From: Sphingomonadaceae bacterium
GTDB taxonomy: Bacteria; Pseudomonadota; Alphaproteobacteria; Sphingomonadales; Sphingomonadaceae
Reading direction: 5' to 3'
DNA: 64,000 nucleotides
Assembly (NCBI GenBank): GCA_021732525.1
Contig: JAKFUU010000012.1
Location: forward strand, 1 to 64,000
In this document: positions 25,854 to 34,471 of the stretch, piece by piece
Layout: each line of letters opens with the position of its first letter
How positions within the stretch are numbered: position 1 is the stretch's first letter
Notes under the pieces: model-generated
The model's input: only the letters and a program-made list of their open reading frames with translations
What the model was told of the DNA's origin: nothing
The model's database searches: none
Program-made: the position numbers and the translations under genes

Positions 25854-27365
25854 ATGAGTGACGACGATGAAGTCCGGATTTGCCACAACTGTATCCGCGA
25901 AGCCTTTCTGAGCGCGAAGGTCGCACGCGAAGGCGTCGTCGCCGTCTGTTCTTACTGTGATGACGACCAAGAGCCGACGATAACGATCACCGATCTTGCC
26001 GACGAAGTCGAAGGCGCTTTCGAGCGGCACTATGAACGCACGTCGCCCGACCCCGACGATTTTCAATCCGCCATGCTTCGCGACAAGGAGCTGGATTACG
26101 AGTGGTGGCGCGAAGGCGAGGAGGTGATCTGGGCCATCGCGAACGCTGCGTGCATAGACGAGGAAGTGGCAGCGGCGGTTCAAGAGATTCTTGAAGAACG
26201 CCATGGCGTCGCGGACAGCGACTACATTGGCGAAGAGCAAGAGTTCGGCGGTGCCAGCTACTACGAAGAGAGGGGCGCCGATGACTACCAGTTCCGCACG
26301 GAGTGGGACGCGGTTGAGCGCTCGATCAAAGAGCGGACCAGATTTTTCAATCGTGACGCCGATACACTTTTCACTCGCCTGTTTGACAATCTCGATCAGT
26401 TCGCCAACCGTGAGGGCCAATCCGTCGTTGTAAACGCGGGCCCCGAATTTGAGATGAAATCCTTCTATCGCGCGCGCGCCTTCCATGGCGGCGATGATGA
26501 AGAAATCCTGCGTGCACTGAAAAGGCCCGATCTAGAAATTGGACCGCCGCCGCCGCGCTTTGCGCGTGGAGGCAGAATGAACGCACAGGGCATCTCCGTA
26601 TTCTATGGAGCGAGTGACCCCGACGCAGCGCTTGCTGAAATCCGGCCACCAGCTGGGAGCCGGGTGATGGTAGGAAGGTTTGATCTCGTCCGCCCCGTGC
26701 GGCTGCTCGACGTCGAAGCCTTGAGGTCCGTCTTTGTCGAGGGGAGCATATTCGACCCGCAGCACCTTGAGAATCTTGAGCTTGCGCAGTTTCTCAGCAG
26801 GCTGAGTGAGCGCATGACGATGCCGGTCATGCCCGATGATGAAGCCAAAGAATATCTGATCACGCAAATGATCGCCGATTTTGTGTCTCAGGTTGGTGAA
26901 CCGAAGATCGATGGAATGCTCTATCGATCCGCGCAGACTGAAGGCGAGCACATGAACGTCGTCTTCTTTCACCACGCAGCGCGCGTCGTGGAATTCGATG
27001 TGCCTCAGGACACTGAAGTTGATGCTCGAACCTTCGAGACGGATGAAGATGGCGTCAGCATCGACTACTCGGTGGTCGAATGGCTTCCACCGAAAGAAGA
27101 GGAGGTGGAGCGGCCGGCATCGCATTGGCCGCGCAATTTTGCTGACTTGGCAAGCTGGCACCACGATCCAGCCCTCAGCCATTTTGATGGAAGAGACCCG
27201 ACCCTTCAACTCGACCCGAAGAGCTTGCAGGTCCATCACGTCACCGGTGTGAAGATCGCAACGGAAGCCTATCAAGTGGATCGCCGCCGATACGATCGGC
27301 AAGCTTCTACGAAGTTCGCTGCGCCGCCCGCCACCAATGGGTTCGATCTAGACTTTGACCTTTAG
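25854..27365 (+). CDS. RES-domain protein with N-terminal zinc-binding HEPN/RES-type domain
   Basis: This 503-aa protein has an N-terminal CxxC...CxxC module (RICHNCIREAF ... VCSYC, residues ~9-33) and a helical acidic region to ~190, as in the HEPN/RES N-terminal family. A RES domain follows: Arg in 'FYRARAF', Tyr in 'VFYGASD', Glu in 'ALAEIRP' and Ser in 'MLYRSAQ'. All catalytic positions seem present, so NAD+ attack is expected. No Xre/MbcA antitoxin is adjacent; the N-terminal domain may regulate it. It is divergent from the QueC-like operon (203 bp gap). Confidence 0.75.
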   Translation: MSDDDEVRICHNCIREAFLSAKVAREGVVAVCSYCDDDQEPTITITDLADEVEGAFERHYERTSPDPDDFQSAMLRDKELDYEWWREGEEVIWAIANAACIDEEVAAAVQEILEERHGVADSDYIGEEQEFGGASYYEERGADDYQFRTEWDAVERSIKERTRFFNRDADTLFTRLFDNLDQFANREGQSVVVNAGPEFEMKSFYRARAFHGGDDEEILRALKRPDLEIGPPPPRFARGGRMNAQGISVFYGASDPDAALAEIRPPAGSRVMVGRFDLVRPVRLLDVEALRSVFVEGSIFDPQHLENLELAQFLSRLSERMTMPVMPDDEAKEYLITQMIADFVSQVGEPKIDGMLYRSAQTEGEHMNVVFFHHAARVVEFDVPQDTEVDARTFETDEDGVSIDYSVVEWLPPKEEEVERPASHWPRNFADLASWHHDPALSHFDGRDPTLQLDPKSLQVHHVTGVKIATEAYQVDRRRYDRQASTKFAAPPATNGFDLDFDL

Positions 27366-27656
27366 CGCAACCGTGCGAGCATCGAACGGGCGATCGATCT
27401 GAAGACGCGGCATTGCTCACGCAATGTGCGACTGGAGCGTCGGCCAGGCTAACGTCGAACATCTGTCCCTGACAATAGACGACGATCGACATGTGACGCG
27501 CGAACTGCAGCAAAATTCTAACAATGGTCAATCGTCATTGCCTGACACCATCTTGAAGCTCGGAGCAATCGACCCAGAGGGGAGGGGGCTTGCCCTGATT
27601 GAGCCATTTGGGCGTCGATGGTCGATGCGCCGGGCTCACAATCAGGAGTGTGTCCC
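27366..27656. other. Intergenic leader before the ParB-like gene
   Basis: I see no gene here. It contains the shared 15-mer CAGAGGGGAGGGGGC at 27575-27589, a CTGATTGAG 10 bp later, and an ATCAGGAG ribosome site before the ATG. The promoter is not clear. Confidence 0.5.
27575..27589 (+). promoter_or_regulatory. Shared leader motif, copy 2
   Basis: This is identical to 16162-16176. It lies 68 bp before the ParB-like ATG and is followed by CTGATTGAG. Confidence 0.55.
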
Positions 27657-29645
27657 ATGATCAATTCGATCCCGTTGAACAAGCTCGTTCAGTCGCCACG
27701 CAATGTCCGCCGCCACGGTGACCCGGCAGCAGATGCTGAGCTCAAGGCCAGCATCGCAGCCCGCGGTCTGCTGCAGAACCTCATCGTCAGACCTGCTGCC
27801 AAGGGCAAATTCGAGGTCGAAGCCGGTGAGCGTCGCCGCCGCGCGATGCTCGCGCTCGCCGACGAAAAGCTGCTCGCGCGCGACTGTGAAGTTACATGCC
27901 TCGTGCTCGAGGACAGCGCTGAAGCGGCCGTCGAGACCAGCCTCGCCGAGAACTTCCACCGCCTCGCCATGAACCCTGCCGACGAAGCCGAGGCCTTCGC
28001 CGCGCTCGTGGCAGGCGGCGCGGCTGTCGAAGAGGTTGCCCGCCGTTTCGGCCTGACCGTCCGCTTCGTCGAGGGTCGTCTGCGCCTCGCGACGCTTGCG
28101 CCAGTCGTGTTCGTGGCACTGGCCTCCGGCCAGATCACTCTCGACATCGCCAAAGCCTTTGGTGCGACCTCGGACCAGGAAATTCAGGCCCGCGTCTTCG
28201 AGCAGGTTACCTCGGCTTACTATGCGCCCAATCCCGACAGCATTCGGCGAATGGTCCTGTCCGGGACCGTACGGGGCAGCGATCCGCGCGCCCGGCTCGT
28301 TGGCCGCGAAGCCTACACCGCTTCCGGCGGTCGGGTCGAACGCGAATTGTTCGATGACAACGACAGCGAGTCCTGGGTCGATGTCGCGCTGCTCGAAAGC
28401 CTCGCTGCTGCCAAGATGGAAGAGCAGGCGAAGGCGCTCGCCGCCGAGCAGGGGCTCGCCTGGGTCAGGCCCACGCTCGATCCCTATGCCGGCCACGAGC
28501 TGGTCGAAGGGCTGGTCCGGCTCCCAGCCGAACCGGCTCCGCTCACTGAAGCGGAACTGGCGCGGCTCGACGAACTCGATGCCGCGTATGACGAGAATGC
28601 GGCGGTCCTCGAAGACGAAGACAGCGCCGAGGACGCCGTGGCGGCAGCAGAAGCCGCAATCGAGGCGATCGAACGCGAATGTCAGGACATTCGTGCACGC
28701 CCGCCCGTGCTTCCGCCGGAGTTGAAGGCCGAGGCAGGGATGGTCCTCGTGCTTTCGCGCGATGGCACGCCCATTCTCCAGCCTGTGTTTTATGGCGAGC
28801 GGCAGGTGGAAACCGCCAGCACCGACGGCGGCATCGAAGTGGTTCCGGACGAGGAAGGTTCGGACAAGCGCCGGGCTACGTTGTCGCGGCGGCTTGTCGA
28901 CGAGCTTGCGATGCAGCGCCGCGACGTCCTTGCACTGCATGTTGCCTCGGATCCCGGGCTTGCACTCGACATCATGGTCTTCACGCTGGCTGATGCCGAT
29001 ACGCACGACTGGCGGGCGCGGGCCGCTACCACGCTGCGTGCGCCTCTTCCGGCAGGGCCGATCATTGGCTTCGAGGCCAAGGATGCTCCGGCCAACGGCG
29101 CGCTCGCCGAGCTTAGGTCTGGTCTCGACGAAAGCTGGCGCGCGGGCACCGCTGCGACTTCCCGCTTCGACCTCTTCCGGGCGCTTTCCGACGACAGCCG
29201 TGCCGCCTGGCTTGGCTATGTCGTCGCCCGGTCGCTCGAGGCGAGCCTCAACATGGCGGGCGAGCGTCAGCTTCCGTTCCAGGACCACCTCGGTAGCCTC
29301 ATCGGCATCGACATGGCGCAGTGGTGGCGCCCGACCGCAGCCAACTATTTCGACCGGGTGTCGAAGCAGGTGATCCTCGACGCCCTGACCGATGTCGGCG
29401 GCCTCGAGCTCTCCTCGCGCTTCGCCTCGGTCAAGAAGGGTGACCTCGCGATGAGCGCCGAACGCGTCTTTGCGGGCACCTACATCACCGAGGTCGAGGT
29501 TCGCGAGAAGGCGCTCGCCTGGGTGCCTGAGGTCATGCGCTTCTCCTCCGCTGCGCCGGACGCTGGCGAAGCAGAGATCGACTCCGCTGGAGCGGAGCAG
29601 GGCGGTGACGACGAACATCAGTCTCCCCGCGAGCGGGCCGCCTGA
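27657..29645 (+). CDS. ParB/RepB-like nuclease-domain protein (large plasmid type)
   Basis: This 662-aa protein has an N-terminal ParB/sulfiredoxin-type domain ('LVQSPRNVRRHGD', 'GLLQNLIVRP', 'EAGERRRRAML', 'LAENFHRLAMNPADEAEAF'). A KorB-like HTH region follows ('VEEVARRFGLTVRFVEGRLRLA'). The long C-terminal part (~330-662) is acidic and of unknown role. No ParA partner is adjacent, so it may be a regulator or nuclease rather than a partition protein. ATG 27657 has an AGGAG site. Confidence 0.85.
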   Translation: MINSIPLNKLVQSPRNVRRHGDPAADAELKASIAARGLLQNLIVRPAAKGKFEVEAGERRRRAMLALADEKLLARDCEVTCLVLEDSAEAAVETSLAENFHRLAMNPADEAEAFAALVAGGAAVEEVARRFGLTVRFVEGRLRLATLAPVVFVALASGQITLDIAKAFGATSDQEIQARVFEQVTSAYYAPNPDSIRRMVLSGTVRGSDPRARLVGREAYTASGGRVERELFDDNDSESWVDVALLESLAAAKMEEQAKALAAEQGLAWVRPTLDPYAGHELVEGLVRLPAEPAPLTEAELARLDELDAAYDENAAVLEDEDSAEDAVAAAEAAIEAIERECQDIRARPPVLPPELKAEAGMVLVLSRDGTPILQPVFYGERQVETASTDGGIEVVPDEEGSDKRRATLSRRLVDELAMQRRDVLALHVASDPGLALDIMVFTLADADTHDWRARAATTLRAPLPAGPIIGFEAKDAPANGALAELRSGLDESWRAGTAATSRFDLFRALSDDSRAAWLGYVVARSLEASLNMAGERQLPFQDHLGSLIGIDMAQWWRPTAANYFDRVSKQVILDALTDVGGLELSSRFASVKKGDLAMSAERVFAGTYITEVEVREKALAWVPEVMRFSSAAPDAGEAEIDSAGAEQGGDDEHQSPRERAA

Positions 29646-29732
29646 CCTCCTCCTGACAGGCTAGGTCACTCGCAACTCAAGAAGCGGTCCTTCGGCTTAT
29701 GCTGGAGGGCCGCTTCTCTTTTGGAGGCAGAG

Positions 29733-29745
29733 CAGAGGGGGCTCG
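29733..29745 (+). promoter_or_regulatory. Shared leader motif, variant copy
   Basis: CAGAGGGGGCTCG lies 68 bp before the ArdC-like ATG. It lacks part of the second G-run of the other copies. Confidence 0.4.
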
Positions 29746-29812
29746 GGAACCTGTGGCACTGACCGGCGAACCCGTCGCCGATTGTCCAGATGCCTCAATC
29801 AGGAGAACAATC

Positions 29813-30754
29813 ATGGCCTATCGCAAGGGGCAGGGCGGCGGCTTGTCGCCCGCCACCCGCATCACCCAGGAAATCATCGCCCGTCTGGAAGCCGGCACGA
29901 AGCCATGGATCAAGCCGTGGCGCGGTGTACCGGTCTCACGGCCCTTGCGGGCCTGCGGAATTCCGTACCGCGGCATGAACGTATTTTGGTTGTGGATGGT
30001 CGCCGACATGTGCGGCTACGCCTCGCCGTTCTGGATGACCTATAACCAGGCCAAATCGCTCGGCGCGCAGGTCCGTAAGGGCGAGAAGTCGACCATCGCG
30101 ATCTTCTACAAGAGCTACACCAAGGAGGTTGAAGCGCCCGACACCGGCGAAAAGACCGACGAGGCCCGCCGGGTGCTGAAGGCCTATCCAGTCTTCAATG
30201 CCGATCAGGTCGAAGGCCTCCCCGAGCGCTTCCATCCGGCTGCAACGCTGGAATTGGTCGAGCCAGAAGGGCGTGAGGCTGAGCTCGATGCCTTCTTCGC
30301 CGCCATTCCCGTCAATCTGCGCCATCAGGGCTGCGAGGCTTATTATGAGCCGACGGCTGACCGTGTGACCATGCCGCCGACGAGCCTCTTCGAAGGCTTC
30401 GATCATTACTACGCCACGCTCGCCCACGAGCTTTCGCACTGGACGGGCCATGCCAGCCGTCTCGGCCGTGATCTCAAGAACCGCTTCGGTACAGCGGCCT
30501 ATGCCGCCGAAGAACTGGTCGCCGAGCTTTCGAGTGCGATGCTGGGTGCTGAGCTGGGGCTGCCGGTCACCCATCTCGACAACCACGCGAGCTACATCGA
30601 GCACTGGCTCAAGCTGCTGAAGGATGACGACCGCGCCATCCTGACCGCTGCCGCCAAGGCCGAAGAAGCCTCGAGCCTGCTCCTGAAGCTCGGTGGAAGG
30701 GTCATGCCCGCACAGTTCGATGACGCGTCAGACGACGCTGCACTCGCGGCCTGA
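29813..30754 (+). CDS. ArdC-like ssDNA-binding antirestriction protein with zincin domain
   Basis: This 313-aa protein has an N-terminal ArdC/DUF1738 domain ('ITQEIIARLEAGTKPWIKPWRG', 'RGMNVFWLW', 'WMTYNQAKSLGAQVRKGEKST') and a C-terminal metallopeptidase-like domain with HExxH (LAHELSHWTGH). ArdC proteins shield incoming ssDNA from host restriction during conjugation. CAGGAG precedes ATG 29813. It sits among other DNA-transfer genes. The preceding gap carries a variant of the shared leader motif at 29733-29745. Confidence 0.92.
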   Translation: MAYRKGQGGGLSPATRITQEIIARLEAGTKPWIKPWRGVPVSRPLRACGIPYRGMNVFWLWMVADMCGYASPFWMTYNQAKSLGAQVRKGEKSTIAIFYKSYTKEVEAPDTGEKTDEARRVLKAYPVFNADQVEGLPERFHPAATLELVEPEGREAELDAFFAAIPVNLRHQGCEAYYEPTADRVTMPPTSLFEGFDHYYATLAHELSHWTGHASRLGRDLKNRFGTAAYAAEELVAELSSAMLGAELGLPVTHLDNHASYIEHWLKLLKDDDRAILTAAAKAEEASSLLLKLGGRVMPAQFDDASDDAALAA

Positions 30755-30765
30755 GGGAGGGTGTC

Positions 30766-31188
30766 ATGGGCAGATCGGTCAGCTATCCCAGCGGCGCTAT
30801 CGTCGCCTTCACGGTGCTCGAGATCGAAGACGATGACGACTGGGAGTTCGAATTCGAGTGGCTGCGCGAAGACCTGCGCGAGCGGGCCAGCCGAGCCTTT
30901 CCGTCGCTGATCCCGCATGACGGGTGGCGCGGCCGGGAAGACCGGACGCTGATGCGCAATGCCTATGCGGATTTCGGCGTATCGGTCTACGGAGGGCTGG
31001 TGGCCGTCTGGATCGTCGAACGCGATGACGGCGCCTATTGGGACGCCGATTGGCGCACGGCTCGTTCACCACGAGCACGGCGCTGGCTGTCCCAGATCGC
31101 ACCCCGCTTCGATGCCGTGTTCGGGGACTACGATTGCCTCGGGCACATGTCGAACGGGGAGGGCGTTTACACCAAGCGCGCGGCTTGA
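30766..31188 (+). CDS. Hypothetical protein
   Basis: This is a 140-aa soluble protein of unknown function. It is acidic near the N-terminus (EIEDDDDWEFEFEW) and Trp-rich. GGGAGG precedes the ATG, 11 bp after the ArdC-like stop, so the two genes are co-transcribed. The arrangement suggests an accessory role in element maintenance or antirestriction, which is inference. Confidence 0.7.
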   Translation: MGRSVSYPSGAIVAFTVLEIEDDDDWEFEFEWLREDLRERASRAFPSLIPHDGWRGREDRTLMRNAYADFGVSVYGGLVAVWIVERDDGAYWDADWRTARSPRARRWLSQIAPRFDAVFGDYDCLGHMSNGEGVYTKRAA

Positions 31189-31493
31189 ACCGAGCTGGGG
31201 CGTAGTACTGCATGAGGCATGGGGCGTGCCCCTGCCAGTGGTCTGTTCCGACTGCCCATTGTCTGGCGCCATGCGAGAGAGGCCCTGGGCCAGCCGCCAG
31301 TCTTGCGCAACCCGGCTTGGTCGTGCCCGTGTTGGCCTTGGCCCTTTGGGCTCAAGGCCTGCCCGCGCCAGCCCGCCAAGCCAGGTTTCCCCTGACGGGT
31401 GCGCAACCCTGCCTGAATGCTGGCCCTGACGGGCTCTCGCTGGCGCAGCCATGAGCGGGTGCGTCGGCCTCACGCCAGTCAGGAGGACTTCTA
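31189..31493. other. GC-rich non-coding stretch
   Basis: No frame here looks like a gene: short frames on both strands are low-complexity and lack ribosome sites. It has repeated short words (CCTGACGGG twice, several TGGCC/GCCAG). It may hold a leader RNA or the decayed remains of a gene. Confidence 0.4.
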
Positions 31494-32438
31494 ATGCACA
31501 CGTCATTCGCCGATCAACTCGCCGGGCTCGATCTTGCCGGCTTCTCCATCGGTCCTGCCCCAATATCGACAAGCGATTTCCCGGTCCGGGAGGCCGTTGT
31601 CCAAACCCTCGAAGCGGTGTGGTCCGATCTTTTCACCATGGTCTCCGGGACCGCTCTTGAAGCCGATGCAGAGGATCTCGGCTGGGCCTTCGTCAACATC
31701 TTCCACCGCTCGGCGGAACGCAAATCGACGGCCCTTGACCGGGCGACCGACGAGGTCCGCGCGCTGATTGCGACGGCTGATGGATCCGAGGTGCACACCC
31801 ATGACCTCGAGACTCAGGTCGAGCGGGCACAATGCGCCGAAAGCGCGATGCTGGCGCTCGAAGAGATGCGCGAGGTCGCAGCAGCTCTGTACCTCAACGA
31901 GTTCGGTTCCTCCTGGAAGCCGGTGTCCAGTTCGCGCTTCAATCACAGCGCCATGATGACTTCTGTGCTCGTCGAAGGGCGCGATTTCTTGCGTGCCCGT
32001 GCCGAGGCCAAACGCCGTGCGGCGGTGCCTGAAGGAACGCCAGTCGTGTTCGCTGGCGGGCGCACCCGTCATGCCACCGAGGGCGATGCGCTGACCTTCG
32101 GCAACAATGTCTGGGCCACCCTCGACAAGGTTCGTGACCGTGTTCCCGACATGGTGCTCATCCATGGCGGCGATACCAAGGGCGTCGACCGTCTGGCATC
32201 GAGCTGGGCTGAACGCCGCGGCATCCCACAGGTCACGTTCTCGCTCGACATGCGGCTCGGTGCCCGTGCCGGCTTCAAGCGCAACGAGCGGATGCTCTCG
32301 CTCGATCCGCGCTATGTCGTCGCCTTTCCCGGTAACGGCGTCCTTGAACGTCTGGTGATCGAGGCCAAGGCTCGGCGGATCACCGTTGTCGATCGCCGTG
32401 GCCCGCTGGGCTCGTCGCCGAAGGCACCGCCGGGGTGA
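31494..32438 (+). CDS. DUF2493 (SLOG/YspA-like) protein
   Basis: This 314-aa protein has a helical N-terminal half and a C-terminal DUF2493 domain with the SLOG-type nucleotide motif ('VVFAGGRTRH', 'LIHGGDTKGVDRLASSWAERRGI', 'VVAFPGNG'). Rossmann-like SLOG domains bind nucleotide or NAD derivatives. The role in conjugative elements is unknown. TCAGGAGG lies upstream of the ATG. Confidence 0.85.
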   Translation: MHTSFADQLAGLDLAGFSIGPAPISTSDFPVREAVVQTLEAVWSDLFTMVSGTALEADAEDLGWAFVNIFHRSAERKSTALDRATDEVRALIATADGSEVHTHDLETQVERAQCAESAMLALEEMREVAAALYLNEFGSSWKPVSSSRFNHSAMMTSVLVEGRDFLRARAEAKRRAAVPEGTPVVFAGGRTRHATEGDALTFGNNVWATLDKVRDRVPDMVLIHGGDTKGVDRLASSWAERRGIPQVTFSLDMRLGARAGFKRNERMLSLDPRYVVAFPGNGVLERLVIEAKARRITVVDRRGPLGSSPKAPPG

Positions 32439-32668
32439 GCGGTCAAGCATGTCGCAAGCGGATATCAGGTCTCAATCCTGTGCGACATGGATCTCGATTG
32501 GGGATCGAATACGCCCTTACATGCCATGAGAACCTGAACATTGATCTGACTGAAAGCCACAGCGCAAAAGGACATTGCTCTGCCAGATCACGCCGTAACC
32601 GCTTGACGCCGACGGTCCGTGAGCGCTTCATCGCGTGAGTTTCGCAATGAAATAAGATGGAGGGCTCC

Positions 32669-32827
32669 ATGGCCAAGAAGGATGAGGGAATTCCGCCGAT
32701 TATTATTCCGGTTGCTCCTGTTCACGGAGGCCATGCGTCGCGCAGTCGCGAGGACGCAGCGACAGAAAAACCGGCTCCCGATGATGACGATAAGGCCCGT
32801 TCGAACAACAAGGCCGACCGGCCTTAG
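32669..32827 (+). CDS. Small hypothetical protein (52 aa)
   Basis: This short frame starts MAKKDEGIPPIIIP and ends at TAG 32825-32827. GGAGGG sits 6-11 nt upstream of the ATG. The product is polar with an early Ile/Pro segment (PPIIIPVAPVHGGH) and a charged tail containing DDDD. I know no family for it. The good ribosome site and the empty surroundings support it. Confidence 0.5.
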   Translation: MAKKDEGIPPIIIPVAPVHGGHASRSREDAATEKPAPDDDDKARSNNKADRP

Positions 32828-33407
32828 TAGTCAGGTCTACGGATCGCTGATGCTTCCGATGGTGGGAGCCTGCCTATCGTCAATAATCTTCCAATGCGCT
32901 TGCAGCAGGCCGCATTCGTTCTTTCGTTTGGCAGGGTGGACGATGGCAAACATGGCCTGAACGCAGGCCCTCATTCAGCTTTGGCATCGTCGGGAAGGCG
33001 CTTCGCTGGCACGATGAGAATGCCGCTCCTGACGTGGCAATTGCGTCAGTGAGTGCACCCATTTCCGTGCGGAAAAAGTCAATACCACCATCAAAGATAG
33101 AGACCACTCGTTGGGCTCAGGTGCAAAATCAATCAGGCCAAAGTCGTCGGCGGCATGGGCAGGGCAAACCTGTTCAAGGCATCCGGCTCCACCCGGCTTC
33201 GATGCAAACCTTCCCTGAAGCACCCCTGTCGAGACGCGCAACCCCGATCAGGTCCGGCCGAGTTGCCGGTCACGTCATGCTGCGTGCCCGGCTGCCCGCT
33301 CCACCCGAACCAGATCGAGGTTTCCCTTCGGTGCGCTTCGCCATGGGCGCTTCCTAGTCGGGTTTGCAGCCGGGATGGCCCCGGAATGCTCGATCAGGAG
33401 AAAGCCC
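32828..33407. other. 580-bp stretch without a supported gene
   Basis: Short frames on both strands lack ribosome sites and plausible composition. The last 30 bp carry the ATCAGGAG leader of ssb. It may contain a promoter or decayed sequence. Confidence 0.4.
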
Positions 33408-33797
33408 ATGACCAATCTCGTTATCCTCGTTGGCCGCATCGCTCGCGACCCCGAAACCCGCACCACCCAAGGTGGAACCAGCATCACTTCGATCTCGGTT
33501 GTGACAGACCGTCCCGCCCGCAAGGACGGCAAAACCTACAAGGACGAAAACGGCTATACCGCCAAGGACAGCGAATTCCACCGTATCACCTGCTTCAATG
33601 GCCTCGGCGAAAATGTCGCCAAGTACTGCACCAAGGGCCAGCTGGTCGCGGTCGAAGGCCGTATCCACTACACCCAGTGGGAAGACGAGAGCGGCACCAA
33701 GCGCTACGGCTGCGAGATCATCGCCGACAAGGTGGACTTCCTCACCAAGGGCCGCAGCTCGAACAACGAAGACGCCCCAGACATCGACGAGGACTGA
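33408..33797 (+). CDS. ssb: Single-stranded DNA-binding protein
   Basis: This 129-aa protein is an OB-fold SSB ('LVILVGRIARDPETRTTQGGTSITSISVVTD', 'FHRITCFNGLGENVAKYCTKGQLVAVEGRI'). The tail is acidic (NNEDAPDIDED) but lacks the terminal Pro-Phe of host SSBs, so binding to host partners may be weaker. ATG 33408 follows ATCAGGAG. It probably protects ssDNA during transfer of the element. A strong terminator follows. Confidence 0.95.
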   Translation: MTNLVILVGRIARDPETRTTQGGTSITSISVVTDRPARKDGKTYKDENGYTAKDSEFHRITCFNGLGENVAKYCTKGQLVAVEGRIHYTQWEDESGTKRYGCEIIADKVDFLTKGRSSNNEDAPDIDED

Positions 33798-33817
33798 ACG
33801 TCATCTCGGTTACAACG

Positions 33818-33850
33818 AGGCCCCGGTGGCACGCGCCATCGGGGCCTTTT
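33818..33850 (+). terminator. Rho-independent terminator after ssb
   Basis: AGGCCCCGGTGGC (33818-33830) and GCCATCGGGGCCT (33835-33847) form a 13-bp stem with one G-T pair and a 4-nt loop, followed by a T-run. Confidence 0.85.
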
Positions 33851-33918
33851 GCTGTGCTTGCCGGCGTTGGTGCGGCGGGGAGGGGCATTGAGCCCACACC
33901 CCGCCGCTAAAGCACTGG

Positions 33919-34149
33919 TCAGCCGGGGGAGAGGCGCTTGAGGGATTGCTCAATCCCTGTCGCCAGCGCAGCGCGGATCAGCAGTCTCAGCTGTGCAGGT
34001 TCGATCACCTCACCGCCGCATTCGAGCAAGACATTGCCGAGCTCTGCTGCTGCATCAGCGCGCAGCTTGGTCTCCTGGGCGTCGAGTTCATCACGCTGTT
34101 CGCGCAGCTTCTTGAGCGCGCCAAGAGCGCTCGATTTGGACCTGGCCAT
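33919..34149 (-). CDS. DUF6437-like small protein (conjugal-transfer associated)
   Basis: This 76-aa coiled-coil protein ('SALGALKKLREQRDELDAQETKLRADAAAELG') has a helical C-terminus. It resembles small proteins placed next to transfer regions in sphingomonad elements, often labelled TraD- or MobC-like. It is divergent from the following palindrome-rich gap. A relaxosome accessory role is possible but unproven. Confidence 0.6.
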   Translation of the reverse strand: MARSKSSALGALKKLREQRDELDAQETKLRADAAAELGNVLLECGGEVIEPAQLRLLIRAALATGIEQSLKRLSPG

Positions 34150-34471
34150 ATGACATTCCTTCTATAGGCCGTTGGTCCCCTCCGCGTAGGATCATTCCAA
34201 TTCATGCGAGTGTAGGAAAGTGGTTTTCGCCGCGAAGCGCGTTCTTCTTCGGCTGACGTTGGGGGGTCTCTCTCGCAGACTTTTGAAGTCTGATGCGGGC
34301 TTTGGGGCCGCGTCAAGGACGACGGGGCCCCACCATTTTTACCGGGCTTGCCCGGCAAAAATCGTTTCCCCCATCGCCGCTGCGCGGCCGCTTGCGCGGT
34401 CCCTGACCCGGCCCGTCACCCACATCCTGCCGATCCCTGATGCGACGCATCGAACATCAGGAGGAAAGATC
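34150..34471. other. Palindrome-rich gap, candidate oriT
   Basis: It contains a perfect hairpin CAGACTT-TTG-AAGTCTG (34276-34292) and a 13-bp near-perfect palindrome with arms 34335-34347 and 34350-34362 (one mismatch). No gene is supported. The placement near a possible relaxosome protein and upstream of the RHH, coupling-protein and relaxase genes fits an origin of transfer. No nic-site consensus could be confirmed. Confidence 0.4.

Noticed and set aside
25677-26486. 269-aa minus-strand frame overlapping the second RES gene
   Set aside because: It is antisense to clear RES motifs. Its last ~50 codons (25677-25832, MSDVNQFEKCML...) could be a small leader gene before the QueC-like operon, but no ribosome site is visible, so it is not listed.
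27642-29618. 658-aa open frame antisense to the ParB-like gene
   Set aside because: It mirrors a well-supported ParB-type gene with a good ribosome site. The antisense product has no recognisable domain and is a GC-rich codon shadow.
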